From assembly GCF_001719125.1 (NCBI RefSeq), contig NZ_CP017006.1, positions 2,556,384-2,620,383 on the forward strand: a stretch of 64,000 nt of DNA, in the 5' to 3' direction. This DNA comes from Sulfolobus sp. A20 (GTDB lineage Archaea; Thermoproteota; Thermoprotei_A; Sulfolobales; Sulfolobaceae). Below, in pieces: positions 16,975-27,086 of this stretch. Numbering within the stretch: position 1 is the stretch's first letter; every line of letters begins with the position of its first letter. A model generated the notes under the pieces. It made no database searches. It saw nothing but the letters and a program-made list of their open reading frames with translations, and had not been told where the DNA came from. The position numbers and the translations under genes were made by a program.

Positions 16975-17317
16975 GGTTAGGAGAAAGCCTGGTTCATTAA
17001 TTGTCCTCAGGCTGACCTCCTTACGTCCTAAAGGGTTTTGCTAAGGTCTAAAGCGTTACTCCCCTTTGTTACTTTATTCAACGTTAGAGGAAGGAAAGGA
17101 GCTTCTTTAGCATAATTACAATCCTCTTTATTCCCATTTTCATTATGTTTTCCATTAACGTCACTATGAAGCTTATGACCTAAAGGGCAGTTAATGACTA
17201 TCTTAGGCTTCCTCTCAATCTTAACGCCATGAAAAGCACAGAGCTTTGAAGTATTATACTCGACAACTAGAAACACCTTTATACCGTATTCATAGAGCTT
17301 ATATAGATCAATTAGCT
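16975..17317 (-). mobile_element. tnpB C-terminal fragment and element end
   Basis: Minus-strand translation gives KVFLVVEYNTSKLCAFHGV, then CPLGHKLHSDVNG, the TnpB zinc-finger/RuvC-III region; the usual second CxxC half and the DVNGALN motif are decayed. The 3' side ends with a CTGACCTCCTT..CCTAAAGGG-type end at 17021-17040. The 5' side is cut exactly by an IS6-family element starting at 17318. The guide-RNA-type nuclease of this IS200/IS605 member is inactive. Confidence 0.75.
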
Positions 17318-17837
17318 GTGTGTGGATAACAATTTGGTTGATATAAATTGAATTTTCTTTATCACGAGAAGTATTTTTAGGGCGAGAACAGGTTTGATTT
17401 CCCAAATTATCCTTTTAAGCCTAGGTTTCACTCCTTGGACGAGATTGCATTAGCATCTTACTTGCTAGGTGAAGGACTTCATTGCCTCACTTGCTCTTCA
17501 CAAGTTGGCTAATGTTAATTATGAGCTTGATCTTATGGTGATCGTTTGCTCGTTAATGAGGGTTAATGGTGAGTTAGGCATTACGAGTCTGGGCTAATTC
17601 TTCATGTGGTTTCTTTAAGCTTGAGAATTTGAGGGATAGAGTTACACGATAAGGCATTCTCTTGGTCAAAACTTTTGGCAAGCTTAGTAAGTTTTCAGAA
17701 GCTTAAGTAAACATGGACTTTCTATGGAACTCAACATGGAACACAATAACGAGATAGTTAAAAATATTCTTCAACATAAATTTACTCGAAATCTATTGAC
17801 ATAAGTTGGAATATGGATGAAATTGTTGTCCACACAC
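17318..17837 (+). mobile_element. IS6-family element, degenerate copy (520 bp)
   Basis: Terminal repeats GTGTGTGGATAACAATTTGG and AAATTGTTGTCCACACAC at 17318 and 17837. Inside, pieces of the transposase seen intact at 52538-53137 can be read (PRFHSLDEIALA..., later TRWLKIFF..), but with deletions and stops. There is no matching target-site duplication: the two flanks are fragments of a tnpB element in opposite orientations. Confidence 0.85.
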
Positions 17838-17870
17838 GAAAAGGTTGGGGAAAAGAAGTTAAAAAACCTT

Positions 17871-17975
17871 TACCCTGCCTTAAAAGGCGAGTTTGCCGTT
17901 CTTTTCATCATTTCTAGTATAACGGAGTAACAAAGGGGAGTAACACCTTAGACCTCACCATAACCCTTCCCCTTT
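17871..17975 (+). mobile_element. tnpB-element end fragments, inverted relative to 16975-17317
   Basis: CCTGCCTTAAAAGGCGAG (17871-17888) matches the hairpin upstream of the tnpB wreck at 56121-56140. After it, AACAAAGGGGAGTAACACC repeats, in opposite orientation, the codons KVTKGSNALDL of the fragment at 17041-17075. Thus pieces of tnpB-element ends flank the IS6 copy on both sides in inverted order. Confidence 0.55.
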
Positions 17976-18053
17976 AGGCAGGGAGAAGGTGTAATAAACA
18001 GTTTTTAAATAAGACAAAAACATTTATTTAGACCAGACTTATATTTATACGTC

Positions 18054-20423
18054 ATGTCAATAAGCAGGGTTCCAAGGATCGTTAACATAACCTCTAGAGT
18101 TCTAAAAATTTTAGGCATATTAGAGACGTTGTTCTTTGGCATATTTATTTTTGCTTATATTGCTCTAACTATAAATAGTAAAATTTATCCCATAATTCCC
18201 ATATACGTGTTAATGCTCTCCTTCTTCTTGGCTATAGCCTCATTTGTATCTGGTAGTCCCAAGTCATTTGGTTATGCAATCTTCTTAAGCTTATTCTTTG
18301 GATCACCTTTTCTAGGAGAGATTCCAAGCATAGCAGGATTGAGTACTAGCCAGGCGGATCTATTTGTAATATTCTTCTTATATTGTTTATTTTTCCCTTT
18401 AATTATGATAAGGTTTGGAGGGAAAAAAGCGTTCATTGGAGCACTTATCGCAACACTATTGATAGCTTTACCAGCCTTTACCTACTCATTAACCCTAATA
18501 CCCTCAGCCTTTAATGTAAACAATTTACCTATTGTGATTTTCCTTAATTATCCTAATCGTGAGGTAGATAACATTGGTTTGTACGTAAGTTTCATGCTTA
18601 TTCTAGGAACTATATTAATAAGCTTCAGAAGAGGTTATAAGACTGGGAGGGCCTTATTTGACATTTTTTTACCATCATTCTTGATCTCTCTCTTCGCCCT
18701 TTCTTTTTCATTAATATACGTGAATAATTCCATTTCATATTCAATTATTCTCCTAATTTTAGCATTACTCACCATTATAACAGTGTTCAGAAGGGGTATA
18801 AAAGGAGTACCTCTTAACTTGATTTCATCAATACCTTCATTTATATTTTCAACTCTTCTGGCTTATGCGGGATATAAGCCATTTCTTTACTTAATAACAC
18901 ATCACCCCTCATTAAGCCTCTTACCTTTACCAGTTTACTTTTCCCCCATACCCTTAGCTTTTCTTTCCCTAGTAGGATTGAATTCCCCTCGTGTAGCTGA
19001 TCCCTCTACTTTAATCGATAAACTGTTTAACGCTCTACGTCAAAGGGATTACAATAGCGCTAGACATTACATATCTCTCCTAAGGACATACAATTTTAAT
19101 CAAAATGACATCTTTTGCAGGGTATTATCGAAAAGAGACTGTAATTCAATCTTATGGATGATGGAGAACTATGACTTAAAGTACGATTATTGCGGTAGGT
19201 TACTCACTAATTCAGTTGATTGTATCATATCTAAGAATACATTACCTTCCTCAACTGATGAGATATTAGATGCATTAGAGAAGATTGATCTGGAGTCAGC
19301 TGAGAAACTAGCTGGATTTATTCTCTCTAAAGGAACAAGGGACATTAGGGCAGAAAAGGCTAAGAAGGTTATAAGTAAATTAATAACTCAACAACAAACT
19401 CCTACTACTATAAATGAAAAAGCACCTCCCTTGGATCAATGGGATCCTAACCTATGGAAGAATAGGGAAATTTACGGTTATTTGGTAGAAGGAGTGTTGG
19501 GGACTGGAGGAACTTCTTATGTCTTGTTAGCTTCTAGAGGCAATGAGAAGTATGCCATAAAAATCCCAAAGTTGTCTTCTGCACAAAAGGAAGCAACTAG
19601 GCAGAGCTTCACTACCTTTGCTGACCTATCCAAGGAATCATCTAATTTACAGAGGATGTCAGAGTCAAATAGCAACATTGTTAGAATCTATGGAATGTTT
19701 ATAGATGTAAATATAATAAAGAGCATAAGCTTAGGTGATACGATATACTATCTTAAGAACCCTCCAGCAATAGTTATGGAATTGATGGAAGGAGGGACCT
19801 TAAACGATTTGATAAAGAGAGGAGAAATAGTGAACTCAAAATATTGGAAGGAGATAGTTAAGGAAGTCTTCATAAGAATTGGTTACGCATTAAGCTATAT
19901 TCACAAGGAAGGTTACGTACATTTAGACATTAAACCTCAAAACATATTCTTCGATAAGTTCCCCGGTAAATTAGGGGAAGAAGTACTTAATAACATAAGA
20001 AATGGGCATGTTAAAGTTAAGTTAGGAGATTTAGGTTCAGCAAAGAGGATAGGAGAGCGTTTCTTTGAGTACACTCCAGACTACTGTCCAATAGATCAAG
20101 TCAGGTCAATATTGATGGGTAGAGGTGCAAATCCCTCAATGGACGTTTACGCATTTGGAGCTTCAATATATAAAGCTTTAACGGGTAGTTCATACAATCC
20201 TATAGAGGTAATTAAATTAATGGATTCAGCGATTGATAGTTACTTAAGAGGAGAAGCGGGTTTTCTATCTTATTTGGATCAAGCTGAAGTAATATATAGG
20301 AACTACTACGGCAAACTCCCGCTAAGTATACCAGATGTGTATAAAAAAATAATAATAATGGCAACTAACCCTGAACCTAGCAAAAGACCAACGATTGATG
20401 AGATATTAAAGATGCTAGCATAA
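18054..20423 (+). CDS. Membrane-anchored Ser/Thr protein kinase
   Basis: A 789-aa protein in two halves. Residues 1-330 contain about ten hydrophobic segments; a cytosolic linker of helical repeats (residues 335-450) follows. A Hanks-type kinase domain fills residues 475-789: glycine loop LGTGGTS (481-487), lysine in YAIKIPK, catalytic loop HLDIKPQN (about 621-628), a DLG replacing DFG (about 659), then SMDVYAFGASIYKALTG and a C-terminal NPEPSKRPTIDEIL. All catalytic residues are present, so it should be active, phosphorylating Ser/Thr from a membrane position. A paralogue of its C-terminal half is the broken gene at 50606-51078 next to the tubulin-like operon. A TATA-like CTTATATTTATA lies only 6-17 bases before the ATG, so the true start is not certain. 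Confidence 0.9.
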   Translation: MSISRVPRIVNITSRVLKILGILETLFFGIFIFAYIALTINSKIYPIIPIYVLMLSFFLAIASFVSGSPKSFGYAIFLSLFFGSPFLGEIPSIAGLSTSQADLFVIFFLYCLFFPLIMIRFGGKKAFIGALIATLLIALPAFTYSLTLIPSAFNVNNLPIVIFLNYPNREVDNIGLYVSFMLILGTILISFRRGYKTGRALFDIFLPSFLISLFALSFSLIYVNNSISYSIILLILALLTIITVFRRGIKGVPLNLISSIPSFIFSTLLAYAGYKPFLYLITHHPSLSLLPLPVYFSPIPLAFLSLVGLNSPRVADPSTLIDKLFNALRQRDYNSARHYISLLRTYNFNQNDIFCRVLSKRDCNSILWMMENYDLKYDYCGRLLTNSVDCIISKNTLPSSTDEILDALEKIDLESAEKLAGFILSKGTRDIRAEKAKKVISKLITQQQTPTTINEKAPPLDQWDPNLWKNREIYGYLVEGVLGTGGTSYVLLASRGNEKYAIKIPKLSSAQKEATRQSFTTFADLSKESSNLQRMSESNSNIVRIYGMFIDVNIIKSISLGDTIYYLKNPPAIVMELMEGGTLNDLIKRGEIVNSKYWKEIVKEVFIRIGYALSYIHKEGYVHLDIKPQNIFFDKFPGKLGEEVLNNIRNGHVKVKLGDLGSAKRIGERFFEYTPDYCPIDQVRSILMGRGANPSMDVYAFGASIYKALTGSSYNPIEVIKLMDSAIDSYLRGEAGFLSYLDQAEVIYRNYYGKLPLSIPDVYKKIIIMATNPEPSKRPTIDEILKMLA

Positions 20424-20466
20424 CTTTTCTGACCTTTAAAAATTGTTATTTATTAAAAATAATTAA

Positions 20467-21789
20467 TTATTTACTAATCCCATCTACTACAGAGATTTCC
20501 CTCTCTACTAGGCTCTTACCTCTAGGCTCTTCTAATATTAACGTTAACCCCGACCCCAGAATACCTAAAATTCCTAAAATTATCATTACTGGTAAAATTC
20601 CTAGGCTATTCAACAATATCGGGAATAGCAGAGTAGTAGTTATGACTCCCAATCTCCCTCCTATTACTGTAATTCCTTGTGTGAAACCTCTGACATTTGC
20701 CGGAAACAATTCAACTCCCCAATAGCCTATAATGTTCCCCGGTCCCAATGAGTTGAAAGCATTGCTTAAGCCAAACATAAGTAAATCGACCATAACATTT
20801 TTACTACCCACATAAGCGAAGATAAATAATGGCAATCCCATACCTAGAAACCCTATGCTCTGTAATACTCTCCTCCCTAGAATGCCATCGGATAAAAAAG
20901 CCCCTATAAAGTTGAACGGTAAGGAGAAGGCTGAAATCACAATCAAATTAAATATTATCCCATTTACTCCTAAGTAGTTCGCTATTACGTTTGGTCCGAA
21001 GAAGCCTTGAGAATACCCAATTACGTCGTAGAGATACCAACACGCAGCTGCTATAATTAGATACAATACCATTCTAGCTGTTAATCGCTTATACCCTTTA
21101 GGTATGGTTTTCACGGTTAAGCCGTATTTTTCCTTTAACGTTCTAGCATCACCTTTTACAAACGCTAAATAGTGAGGTGTCTCAGGCATTTTAGTCCTCT
21201 CATATAAAACAAAAATGGAAGGTATTGCACCAGATGCTAAAACTACCCTCCATACTAATGAAGAGGGTAGTATATTTATTATCAGTAGTGTTGCTAACGT
21301 CGATAGTAGAGCCCCAAACATCCACATGAACCCACCAGAGATTCCTAATAATTTGCCCCTATCCCTCCTATTCGAATACTCAGCCATTAATAATGGCGAT
21401 AAAACGTAATCCGCGCCTATACCTATGCCGAGAATAAATCTAGCAATAGCCAGCTCTATTGGCGTACTAATAAAAGCTTGAAGTAAAGCACCAATAATCA
21501 TTAGTAACGCGTCTATTCCGTAGAACTTAGTCCTACCTCTTCTAGCTAGATAACCGAAAAGTAAAGCTCCTACAATGTTTCCAGATATAATTGAAGCGAA
21601 GAGGACTATAGAGACCGACTCTAAATTCAGCCTTAAGTACGATAAGACCATTGATAGTACTAAAGCTCCAGCTGTTAGATCATATCCATCCGTTATTTGC
21701 CCTGCTCCTGCTAAAAACATTGCCTTAATGTGAAAAGAGTTTATACCTTTTTCTTCATAATCACCTAATGGATTATCCATATGCTTCAT
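20467..21789 (-). CDS. MFS transporter, sugar-porter-like
   Basis: A 440-aa membrane protein with twelve expected helices, the loop motif GYLARRGRTKFYG after helix 2, FILGIGIGADYVLSPLLMAEY in helix 4-5 (as in phosphate/sugar/aromatic-acid symporters), and RGKLLGISGG plus the second-half SDGILGRRVLQSIG loop. The cytoplasmic ends are charged. Substrate unknown. It converges tail-to-tail with the kinase gene (44 bases between stops), so the two are not co-regulated. Confidence 0.88.
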   Translation of the reverse strand: MKHMDNPLGDYEEKGINSFHIKAMFLAGAGQITDGYDLTAGALVLSMVLSYLRLNLESVSIVLFASIISGNIVGALLFGYLARRGRTKFYGIDALLMIIGALLQAFISTPIELAIARFILGIGIGADYVLSPLLMAEYSNRRDRGKLLGISGGFMWMFGALLSTLATLLIINILPSSLVWRVVLASGAIPSIFVLYERTKMPETPHYLAFVKGDARTLKEKYGLTVKTIPKGYKRLTARMVLYLIIAAACWYLYDVIGYSQGFFGPNVIANYLGVNGIIFNLIVISAFSLPFNFIGAFLSDGILGRRVLQSIGFLGMGLPLFIFAYVGSKNVMVDLLMFGLSNAFNSLGPGNIIGYWGVELFPANVRGFTQGITVIGGRLGVITTTLLFPILLNSLGILPVMIILGILGILGSGLTLILEEPRGKSLVEREISVVDGISK

Positions 21790-21872
21790 AACTTATAATA
21801 ATAATTAAATTTTTCCTATATATTATATATTTACGAAAATAAACTATTTAGATTATAGAGGGAATTCTCGTT

Positions 21873-21920
21873 CTGACTTTCTCCTCACCCCAAAGGACAA
21901 GGCTTTCCTTAATTTCTAAA
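21873..21920. repeat. Solo tnpB-type element end relic
   Basis: CTGACTTTCTCCTCACCCCAA... AAGGCTTTCC resembles the CTGACCTCCTCC..CCTAAAGG..AGGCTTTCC ends found at 16975-17040 and 36029-36065. It is the only recognisable item in the 300-base stretch before the phosphodiesterase gene, apart from a promoter region near 22040. Confidence 0.35.
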
Positions 21921-22088
21921 AACTTCTCATTAAAATGTTATGATTTTCTTTAGGAAGAAAGACTGTTTTAAAGAACTATATTCGAATAGTTGTACTATAT
22001 ATTCTATTTGTTTGTATATATGATATGTTCCAATATATATAATATATTGTAAAAATTTAAAGCCTAACGCTATACATTTTTAATCAGC

Positions 22089-23093
22089 ATGATAATCCCA
22101 AATCTAGACAAAAGTCTTTTATCATTATCTGTAGAAATTAAAAATAACTTTGAAGATAAGACAACTGAAATGATAACAAGAAAGAAACTGATTTTTATTC
22201 TGGTAGATGGTTTAGGTTACGATTTAGCCAAGAGAGTACTCTCTAAACGGTTACCCGATTACGTAAATATAAATAAGATTCATTCCGTCTTTCCAACCAT
22301 AACGATAACTGTCCTATCGACCCTATTCACAGCGACTCCACCTGGAGTTCACGGCATAATGGGGTGGAAGATATTCGATAAGAGGAGAGGTAGAATAATT
22401 GACCTATTGAAGGAGAAGTCGTACAAAATTAATTTAGAGAGTTATTTGCCAAAGGAATCAGTAATCTTAACGAGCTATGAGGAAAATGTACTAAGGTTCA
22501 CTAAGATGGTAAGTGGAGAACGTATGATAATACCATACTATTCACCTTGGGACGCTTTTACTCAGGCTTACAATTTAGCCCAAAACGATTCTCCCTTCAT
22601 CTTCTTGTATCTACCATACGTTGACATGGTAAGCCACCACTTAGGACCTTACTCTGAGCATACGATAAGGGTTGCAAGGGAGGTAATGGACTTGACCTTT
22701 AAGTTAGCCAACGACGTAAAGGAGAAATACGATGTAATAGTCACTGCAGACCATGGTCATGTCCCTGTAAAGGGTTATGTAAGGGTGAGCGAGGAAATAC
22801 TCAAGATAGTAGACTTTCCTCCTTTTGGAGGAGCTAGAAACTTGATGTTCATTTCTAAGAGAAACCCTAAGGAGTGGTTAGAGGAGAATTACGATATGGC
22901 CATATTTGATAAGGAAAAGTTGAAGAATATTTGCGGGGGAGATAACGTGCCAGACTTCGCTGGAGTTCCGTTAAGCAATATGGTATACGATTATTGGGAT
23001 GATGAAGAGGAGAAGACGTACTTAGGATCTCATGGAGGTCTATCAAAAGAGGAAATTGAAATACCTCTGATAGTAATAAGTAAGAAAGGATAG
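22089..23093 (+). CDS. Alkaline-phosphatase-superfamily phosphodiesterase/nucleotide pyrophosphatase
   Basis: A 334-aa cytosolic (no signal peptide) metal enzyme that should hydrolyse phosphodiester or pyrophosphate bonds. Motifs: LIFILVDGLGYD with the first metal aspartate (about residue 38), FPTITITVLSTLFTAT with the nucleophilic threonine, GVHGIMGW, DMVSHHLGPYSEHT with metal aspartate/histidine, VTADHGHVPVKGY, and a C-terminal LGSHGGLS supplying the last histidine. The full set of ligands is present, so it should be active. Stands alone. Confidence 0.9.
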   Translation: MIIPNLDKSLLSLSVEIKNNFEDKTTEMITRKKLIFILVDGLGYDLAKRVLSKRLPDYVNINKIHSVFPTITITVLSTLFTATPPGVHGIMGWKIFDKRRGRIIDLLKEKSYKINLESYLPKESVILTSYEENVLRFTKMVSGERMIIPYYSPWDAFTQAYNLAQNDSPFIFLYLPYVDMVSHHLGPYSEHTIRVAREVMDLTFKLANDVKEKYDVIVTADHGHVPVKGYVRVSEEILKIVDFPPFGGARNLMFISKRNPKEWLEENYDMAIFDKEKLKNICGGDNVPDFAGVPLSNMVYDYWDDEEEKTYLGSHGGLSKEEIEIPLIVISKKG

Positions 23094-23405
23094 CCCCTCG
23101 TTAATTTCACCCTTATCAAGAATAGGCTTAGAAAATTAGGAAAGTCCTTATAAGGCTGTGATGATAAAAATTTTTAAAAGCCAATTCTATACGCTGATAG
23201 CAGGTTATCCAAATCTCTAAGCTATCTCACATTAGAGAATTGATGGTTTACCCTAGAAGTCAGAAAATGGGAATAAGATACACTCTTTAAGTTAGGTAAG
23301 ATGAAAAGTAATTCTATACAAAATATGAATTTTTCTACATTTATGTACGACAATACAGATAAACTTTAATATATAGTGTAAGGGTACTTTATAACCTAGA
23401 GTGTT

Positions 23406-25370
23406 ATGAAATACTTATTTCTGTTGTTGATTATTATATTCAGCTATATACCAATAATAACTATTTCATCATCTAGCACAACCATAAACTATGTTATAAA
23501 CGCAACTGAAACAATCCCTTCGAATTATTATTTCTGTTATAGATTTTACGTGCCTAATACGTCTCCAAACGTAGCATTCGGGGTATATTATACAATTAGT
23601 AATACCAGCGTTATTACCGCAATATTAACCTCATCACAGTTTTTGGCTTTTAATCAGACTGGAAGTTTTTCAAAGGGTTATGTAACACTTCAAAATGGTA
23701 CACTGAATTTTGACGGACTTCTCTTCACTCAAGGGACGTATTATCTAGTAGTCTACGCTTATCAGTCTAGTGCTAAAGTTCAGATTTTTTTAAATATTTC
23801 AAGTAACTTGCAAGAACAGAATAGCTCAACATTCGTAGGAGACTTCATCACAATTCCCCCTTATCAAAGTGAACTTATACGAATACATTACGAGACGATA
23901 GGCTCACCATTTAATTTGACAATTTTTGGAATATCGAACCAAACTGTCGTATATTCATTATATAATATTAATTCTAGCAATAGGCCGATACTGGTCTCAC
24001 CCCCTACTACCGTAACTAACCTAGGCGTATCTCCGCTCACATATAATTACACACTAAGGGACTTATCTCCAGGAATTTACTACTTAACCATCGAAAATAA
24101 TCACTCGACACCAGCACTAGTTTACTTTATGTATAAGGTATATCCTGAATATGTGAACCCATTCATTTACCCTATGCTTCGTAGCGGTGCTTATGCTCCC
24201 ATGGGAATAGCTTCGTACGGTGTGATAAATCAGAGCGGTATCATCACCACATATACTGTTTTAACAAATAGTATTATAGGTTTTGGAAATATTACCTCTA
24301 TATTAGCGTACAATACCTCAGCCCCTGAAGTGGGTGTATCTCCTTATGAAGCTAGCTTACAATTAAATGCTATGCTAGTAGTAGATTCTAATGGTTCGTT
24401 ATATACTTATTGGCCCCAGAACGTACTAATATTTTTCACAAATCAGTCAGAAGTGGAACTTCACGACAACGTTCTGAACGTTACTGGAGATAACGCAACT
24501 CTAACTAATAATAGTATAACATCGCCTAACGGTTACGTTTATAATAATTATTATGGCAATTACCTTAATGCCCCAATTTTACCCTACCGCACTCCCTTTG
24601 CCTTTTACCTAATTCTGAACGAGTCAATTGTAGAGGGGCAGGGAGTACAAATTACAATGGCTATAGAGGTACTCCAGAACGGAAGTGTACTCAATAATCC
24701 AAGAGTCTATACCTTCGACACTATCTTAATTCACGATCCATTGGCTGAAGCTTCAGCCCTTGTAGTTTCTGGAAATGCCTATACGCCGGTAGGAGCACAT
24801 AGCATTATAGGAAATTATTACGACGCTGAACTAGTCTTTGGAGGAGGAGGAAATGGAGAAATAACCACATTTAAGCAACTGTCGGCTGAACTAGGCTTAT
24901 ATTATTACAACGTAACAACTGGAAGTTACGTTCCGTTCCCCTCTTATTATAGTTTTGGTGCTGACACAGCTGAGGCTACTTATAATGTTCATGTGAATTA
25001 TTTAGGAAATGGGTTAGTAACAGTGTCAACGGGTAAACTGGACTTAATGTATCTATCTACCCAAAGCAATTCATTTACAACAACCACTACTACAACAACA
25101 CAGAGTACTTCTACGACTACTTCTACGACAACCACGACAACTACACAGAGTACTTCCTCTACTACGACCACGACAACTTCATCTACAACTGAAACCTCTG
25201 TTTCATCAAGTACAGAGAGTTCATCAATACATTCTATAATCAATTCTACTACATCAATAAATAGTACATCAACAAGTCCTCAAGCATCCTCGGAATTGGG
25301 TTTAGGTATTATTATTCTTCTCATAATAATCATAGTGGCAGCAATAGTGCTCCTGAGGAGAAGGCACTAA
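23406..25370 (+). CDS. Thermopsin-family (A5) secreted acid protease, cell-anchored
   Basis: A 654-aa extracellular protein. Residues 1-22 are a signal peptide. The catalytic region is of thermopsin type: YAPMGIASYGV, ITTYTVLTNSIIGFGNITSI, then AYNTSAPEVGVSPYEASLQL and YWPQNVLIFF. Many N-glycosylation sequons (NxS/T) fit an acid-exposed surface protein. Residues about 557-628 are a Thr/Ser stalk, and a final hydrophobic helix with RRRH tail anchors it in the membrane. Unlike the classical secreted thermopsin it would stay on the cell and digest peptides near the surface. The promoter TTTAATATATAG (about 23367-23378) lies 28-39 bases before the ATG. Confidence 0.88.
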   Translation: MKYLFLLLIIIFSYIPIITISSSSTTINYVINATETIPSNYYFCYRFYVPNTSPNVAFGVYYTISNTSVITAILTSSQFLAFNQTGSFSKGYVTLQNGTLNFDGLLFTQGTYYLVVYAYQSSAKVQIFLNISSNLQEQNSSTFVGDFITIPPYQSELIRIHYETIGSPFNLTIFGISNQTVVYSLYNINSSNRPILVSPPTTVTNLGVSPLTYNYTLRDLSPGIYYLTIENNHSTPALVYFMYKVYPEYVNPFIYPMLRSGAYAPMGIASYGVINQSGIITTYTVLTNSIIGFGNITSILAYNTSAPEVGVSPYEASLQLNAMLVVDSNGSLYTYWPQNVLIFFTNQSEVELHDNVLNVTGDNATLTNNSITSPNGYVYNNYYGNYLNAPILPYRTPFAFYLILNESIVEGQGVQITMAIEVLQNGSVLNNPRVYTFDTILIHDPLAEASALVVSGNAYTPVGAHSIIGNYYDAELVFGGGGNGEITTFKQLSAELGLYYYNVTTGSYVPFPSYYSFGADTAEATYNVHVNYLGNGLVTVSTGKLDLMYLSTQSNSFTTTTTTTTQSTSTTTSTTTTTTTQSTSSTTTTTTSSTTETSVSSSTESSSIHSIINSTTSINSTSTSPQASSELGLGIIILLIIIIVAAIVLLRRRH

Positions 25371-25473
25371 GCTTTTTACTCATAAATTAAAAAGAAAACT
25401 TTTTTAAGGTGGGGAAGAGGTCAGTAACTCACGTCAATTAAGTTTTATAAAGCTTTTTGAGAAGTTTAATTAA

Positions 25474-26163
25474 ATGATAGTGAAAATAGGAAAGATTTCT
25501 AAGGATGAGGAGGAATATTATTTCGCTTACACTGGAAATAAGTGGAGGCAAGTGAAAGTCAAGGATAAGGTATGGCATTCCGTGAAGTCTATAAAATATT
25601 TAGAAGGGGAGTTAGATGAGCCTGAGGGGACTCTGATAAAGAGGATATTTAAAAGAGAAGGTAAGGTAGTTAGTATAACCTATCAAATCTATGATGGTGA
25701 GGAATTAAAAGATTTATCGTGTAAGCCTAAGCTTAACCTAGATAGTGGAGAGGTTATTAGTATATGTGAAGTAATAGTTAGAAATGAAAATGTTAGTGAT
25801 AAAGTTTCCTTGACGATTTATAAATTAGATGATAAGTATTTCTTTGAGAGTAAAGAGGACATGATAAATTTCATAATCAATAAGAGAAAGAGGGAGGTTG
25901 AGGGTAAATTAGGCAATGAGTTGGTCAGATTGAGAGCTTCTATAAAGGTTGAGAGTAATAAAGCTTACCTCTTAAAATTCCAAAATAAGGAACTATGGGT
26001 TCCTAAAAGTATAGCTTATTTAAGGGAAAATAGTGAGGTAGAACTTCCTTATTGGTATGTTAAGAATAATGAGTTAGGAAAGGTTGAGGATATAGAGAGG
26101 AGGGTAAATGAGGAGATGAGAAGGTTCGAGAACGACTTAAATAGACTACTATTCGATTTATGA
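25474..26163 (+). CDS. Unknown cytosolic protein, charged
   Basis: A 229-aa protein rich in Lys/Glu with repeated beta-strand-like segments (YYFAYTGNKWRQVKVKDKVWHSVKSIKY; later KLDDKYFFESKEDMINFI and a second strand set). A C-terminal coiled helix EDIERRVNEEMRRFENDLNRLLF could dimerise it. No signal peptide, membrane helix or catalytic motif seen. I do not recognise the family. It has its own AT-rich promoter and no operon partner. Confidence 0.75.
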   Translation: MIVKIGKISKDEEEYYFAYTGNKWRQVKVKDKVWHSVKSIKYLEGELDEPEGTLIKRIFKREGKVVSITYQIYDGEELKDLSCKPKLNLDSGEVISICEVIVRNENVSDKVSLTIYKLDDKYFFESKEDMINFIINKRKREVEGKLGNELVRLRASIKVESNKAYLLKFQNKELWVPKSIAYLRENSEVELPYWYVKNNELGKVEDIERRVNEEMRRFENDLNRLLFDL

Positions 26164-26275
26164 ACAATTTAAATAGTTGTACCTCAGATAAACCCTCTTA
26201 AAGTAAAGACTTTACACAACAATTTTTTGAGGATTAGTGAGCTATCAAGATGGTTCAGCCTAATTTAAATCCTCG

Positions 26276-26917
26276 TTAAGTTCCCTCCTTTAGACCATTA
26301 TAGAAGGATAATGTCTCTTCAATCCCTCTTTCCATTCCCAGTATGAAATCTTTGACAAAGGGTCTAATTGGCTTTCCTTTAAAACGTTCAATACACACAA
26401 CGCCAGCAGGCAAAGGAACTAAAGGTGGATTACTTTTCTCCTTAACCCACTTAGTATAATCCTTCCAAGAATTAATTACACTATTATGTAGCCAAAATAC
26501 TTTAATTCCTATCCTCAGTGGATAGAATCCAGTAGTTTCATCAGTGTATACATATTTTCTCAAAGCGTCTAACTCAACGTCAGTTATCACCCCAAAACTC
26601 AGTAACCCCAGCTCCTTTGCGAATACTAGAGAAATTAATATATTATCGTTTATATCACCTTCGCTATTGAAGTAAACTTGAACGTACTTATTAATCACAC
26701 TAGTGTTGACACCCTTATACCTCACACTCCAGTACATATGCCCAATTTCTCCTTCAAAGGAATAAGTTAAATGATCTGCAATTTGTTTTAATCTGCCTGT
26801 AATATAACAAACTGAAAATTTATCGTCTACAATATAATTTAGAAAAACTTGCTTAGCTTCAAGGGAGAAAGAAAAGAGCTTAGAAAATCTATCCCTAGGA
26901 ACTATCCACTTTGCCAC
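26276..26917 (-). CDS. Stand-alone homologue of the McrB N-terminal domain
   Basis: A 213-aa protein without ATPase domain that aligns along its length with residues 30-235 of the McrB-like protein at 2950-4650: YSFEGEIGHMYW against YSLEGEIGYTLW, LLSFGVITDVELDALRKY against VLGFGIVTDIDFDVYRNF, IGIKVFWLHNSVINSW against FRIKVLYLNDSIRNNL, and FILGMERGIEETLSFYNG against YIQDKLDQGVRTTLELY. In McrB-like systems this part recognises the DNA target. Alone it could be a truncated remnant, a decoy or a regulatory DNA-binding protein. The gene is uninterrupted; a second, truncated copy of its 5' end lies at 27709-27766. Confidence 0.75.
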   Translation of the reverse strand: MAKWIVPRDRFSKLFSFSLEAKQVFLNYIVDDKFSVCYITGRLKQIADHLTYSFEGEIGHMYWSVRYKGVNTSVINKYVQVYFNSEGDINDNILISLVFAKELGLLSFGVITDVELDALRKYVYTDETTGFYPLRIGIKVFWLHNSVINSWKDYTKWVKEKSNPPLVPLPAGVVCIERFKGKPIRPFVKDFILGMERGIEETLSFYNGLKEGT

Positions 26918-26957
26918 ATTTATATTCTTAAAGCAATCCTAATAAGTCTCCTCCTCG
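26900..26957 (-). repeat. 58-bp direct repeat, copy 1 (5' end of McrB-N-like gene)
   Basis: Covers the first codons and upstream region of the McrB-N-like gene. It recurs at 27709-27766 in the same orientation with a few mismatches, directly after an IS6-derived element. Confidence 0.75.
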
Positions 26958-27086
26958 ATAGTTAAACCCTCATACTTGTTAAGAGCATTATTTTGCTGAC
27001 CCCTTTTCATTTTAACGGGTAAGGCTTCACCTATTTCTTAAAAGCTGATAGAAAGCCTTATTTATCTTTAAGACAAAAGAGAATCA

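Noticed and set aside
17028-17405. 125-codon minus-strand frame as a single gene
   Set aside because: Its first third is antisense of the IS6 left end and the rest is the tnpB C-terminal fragment; not one gene.
24998-25243. Valine-rich minus-strand frame
   Set aside because: It is the antisense of the Thr/Ser stalk codons of the thermopsin gene.
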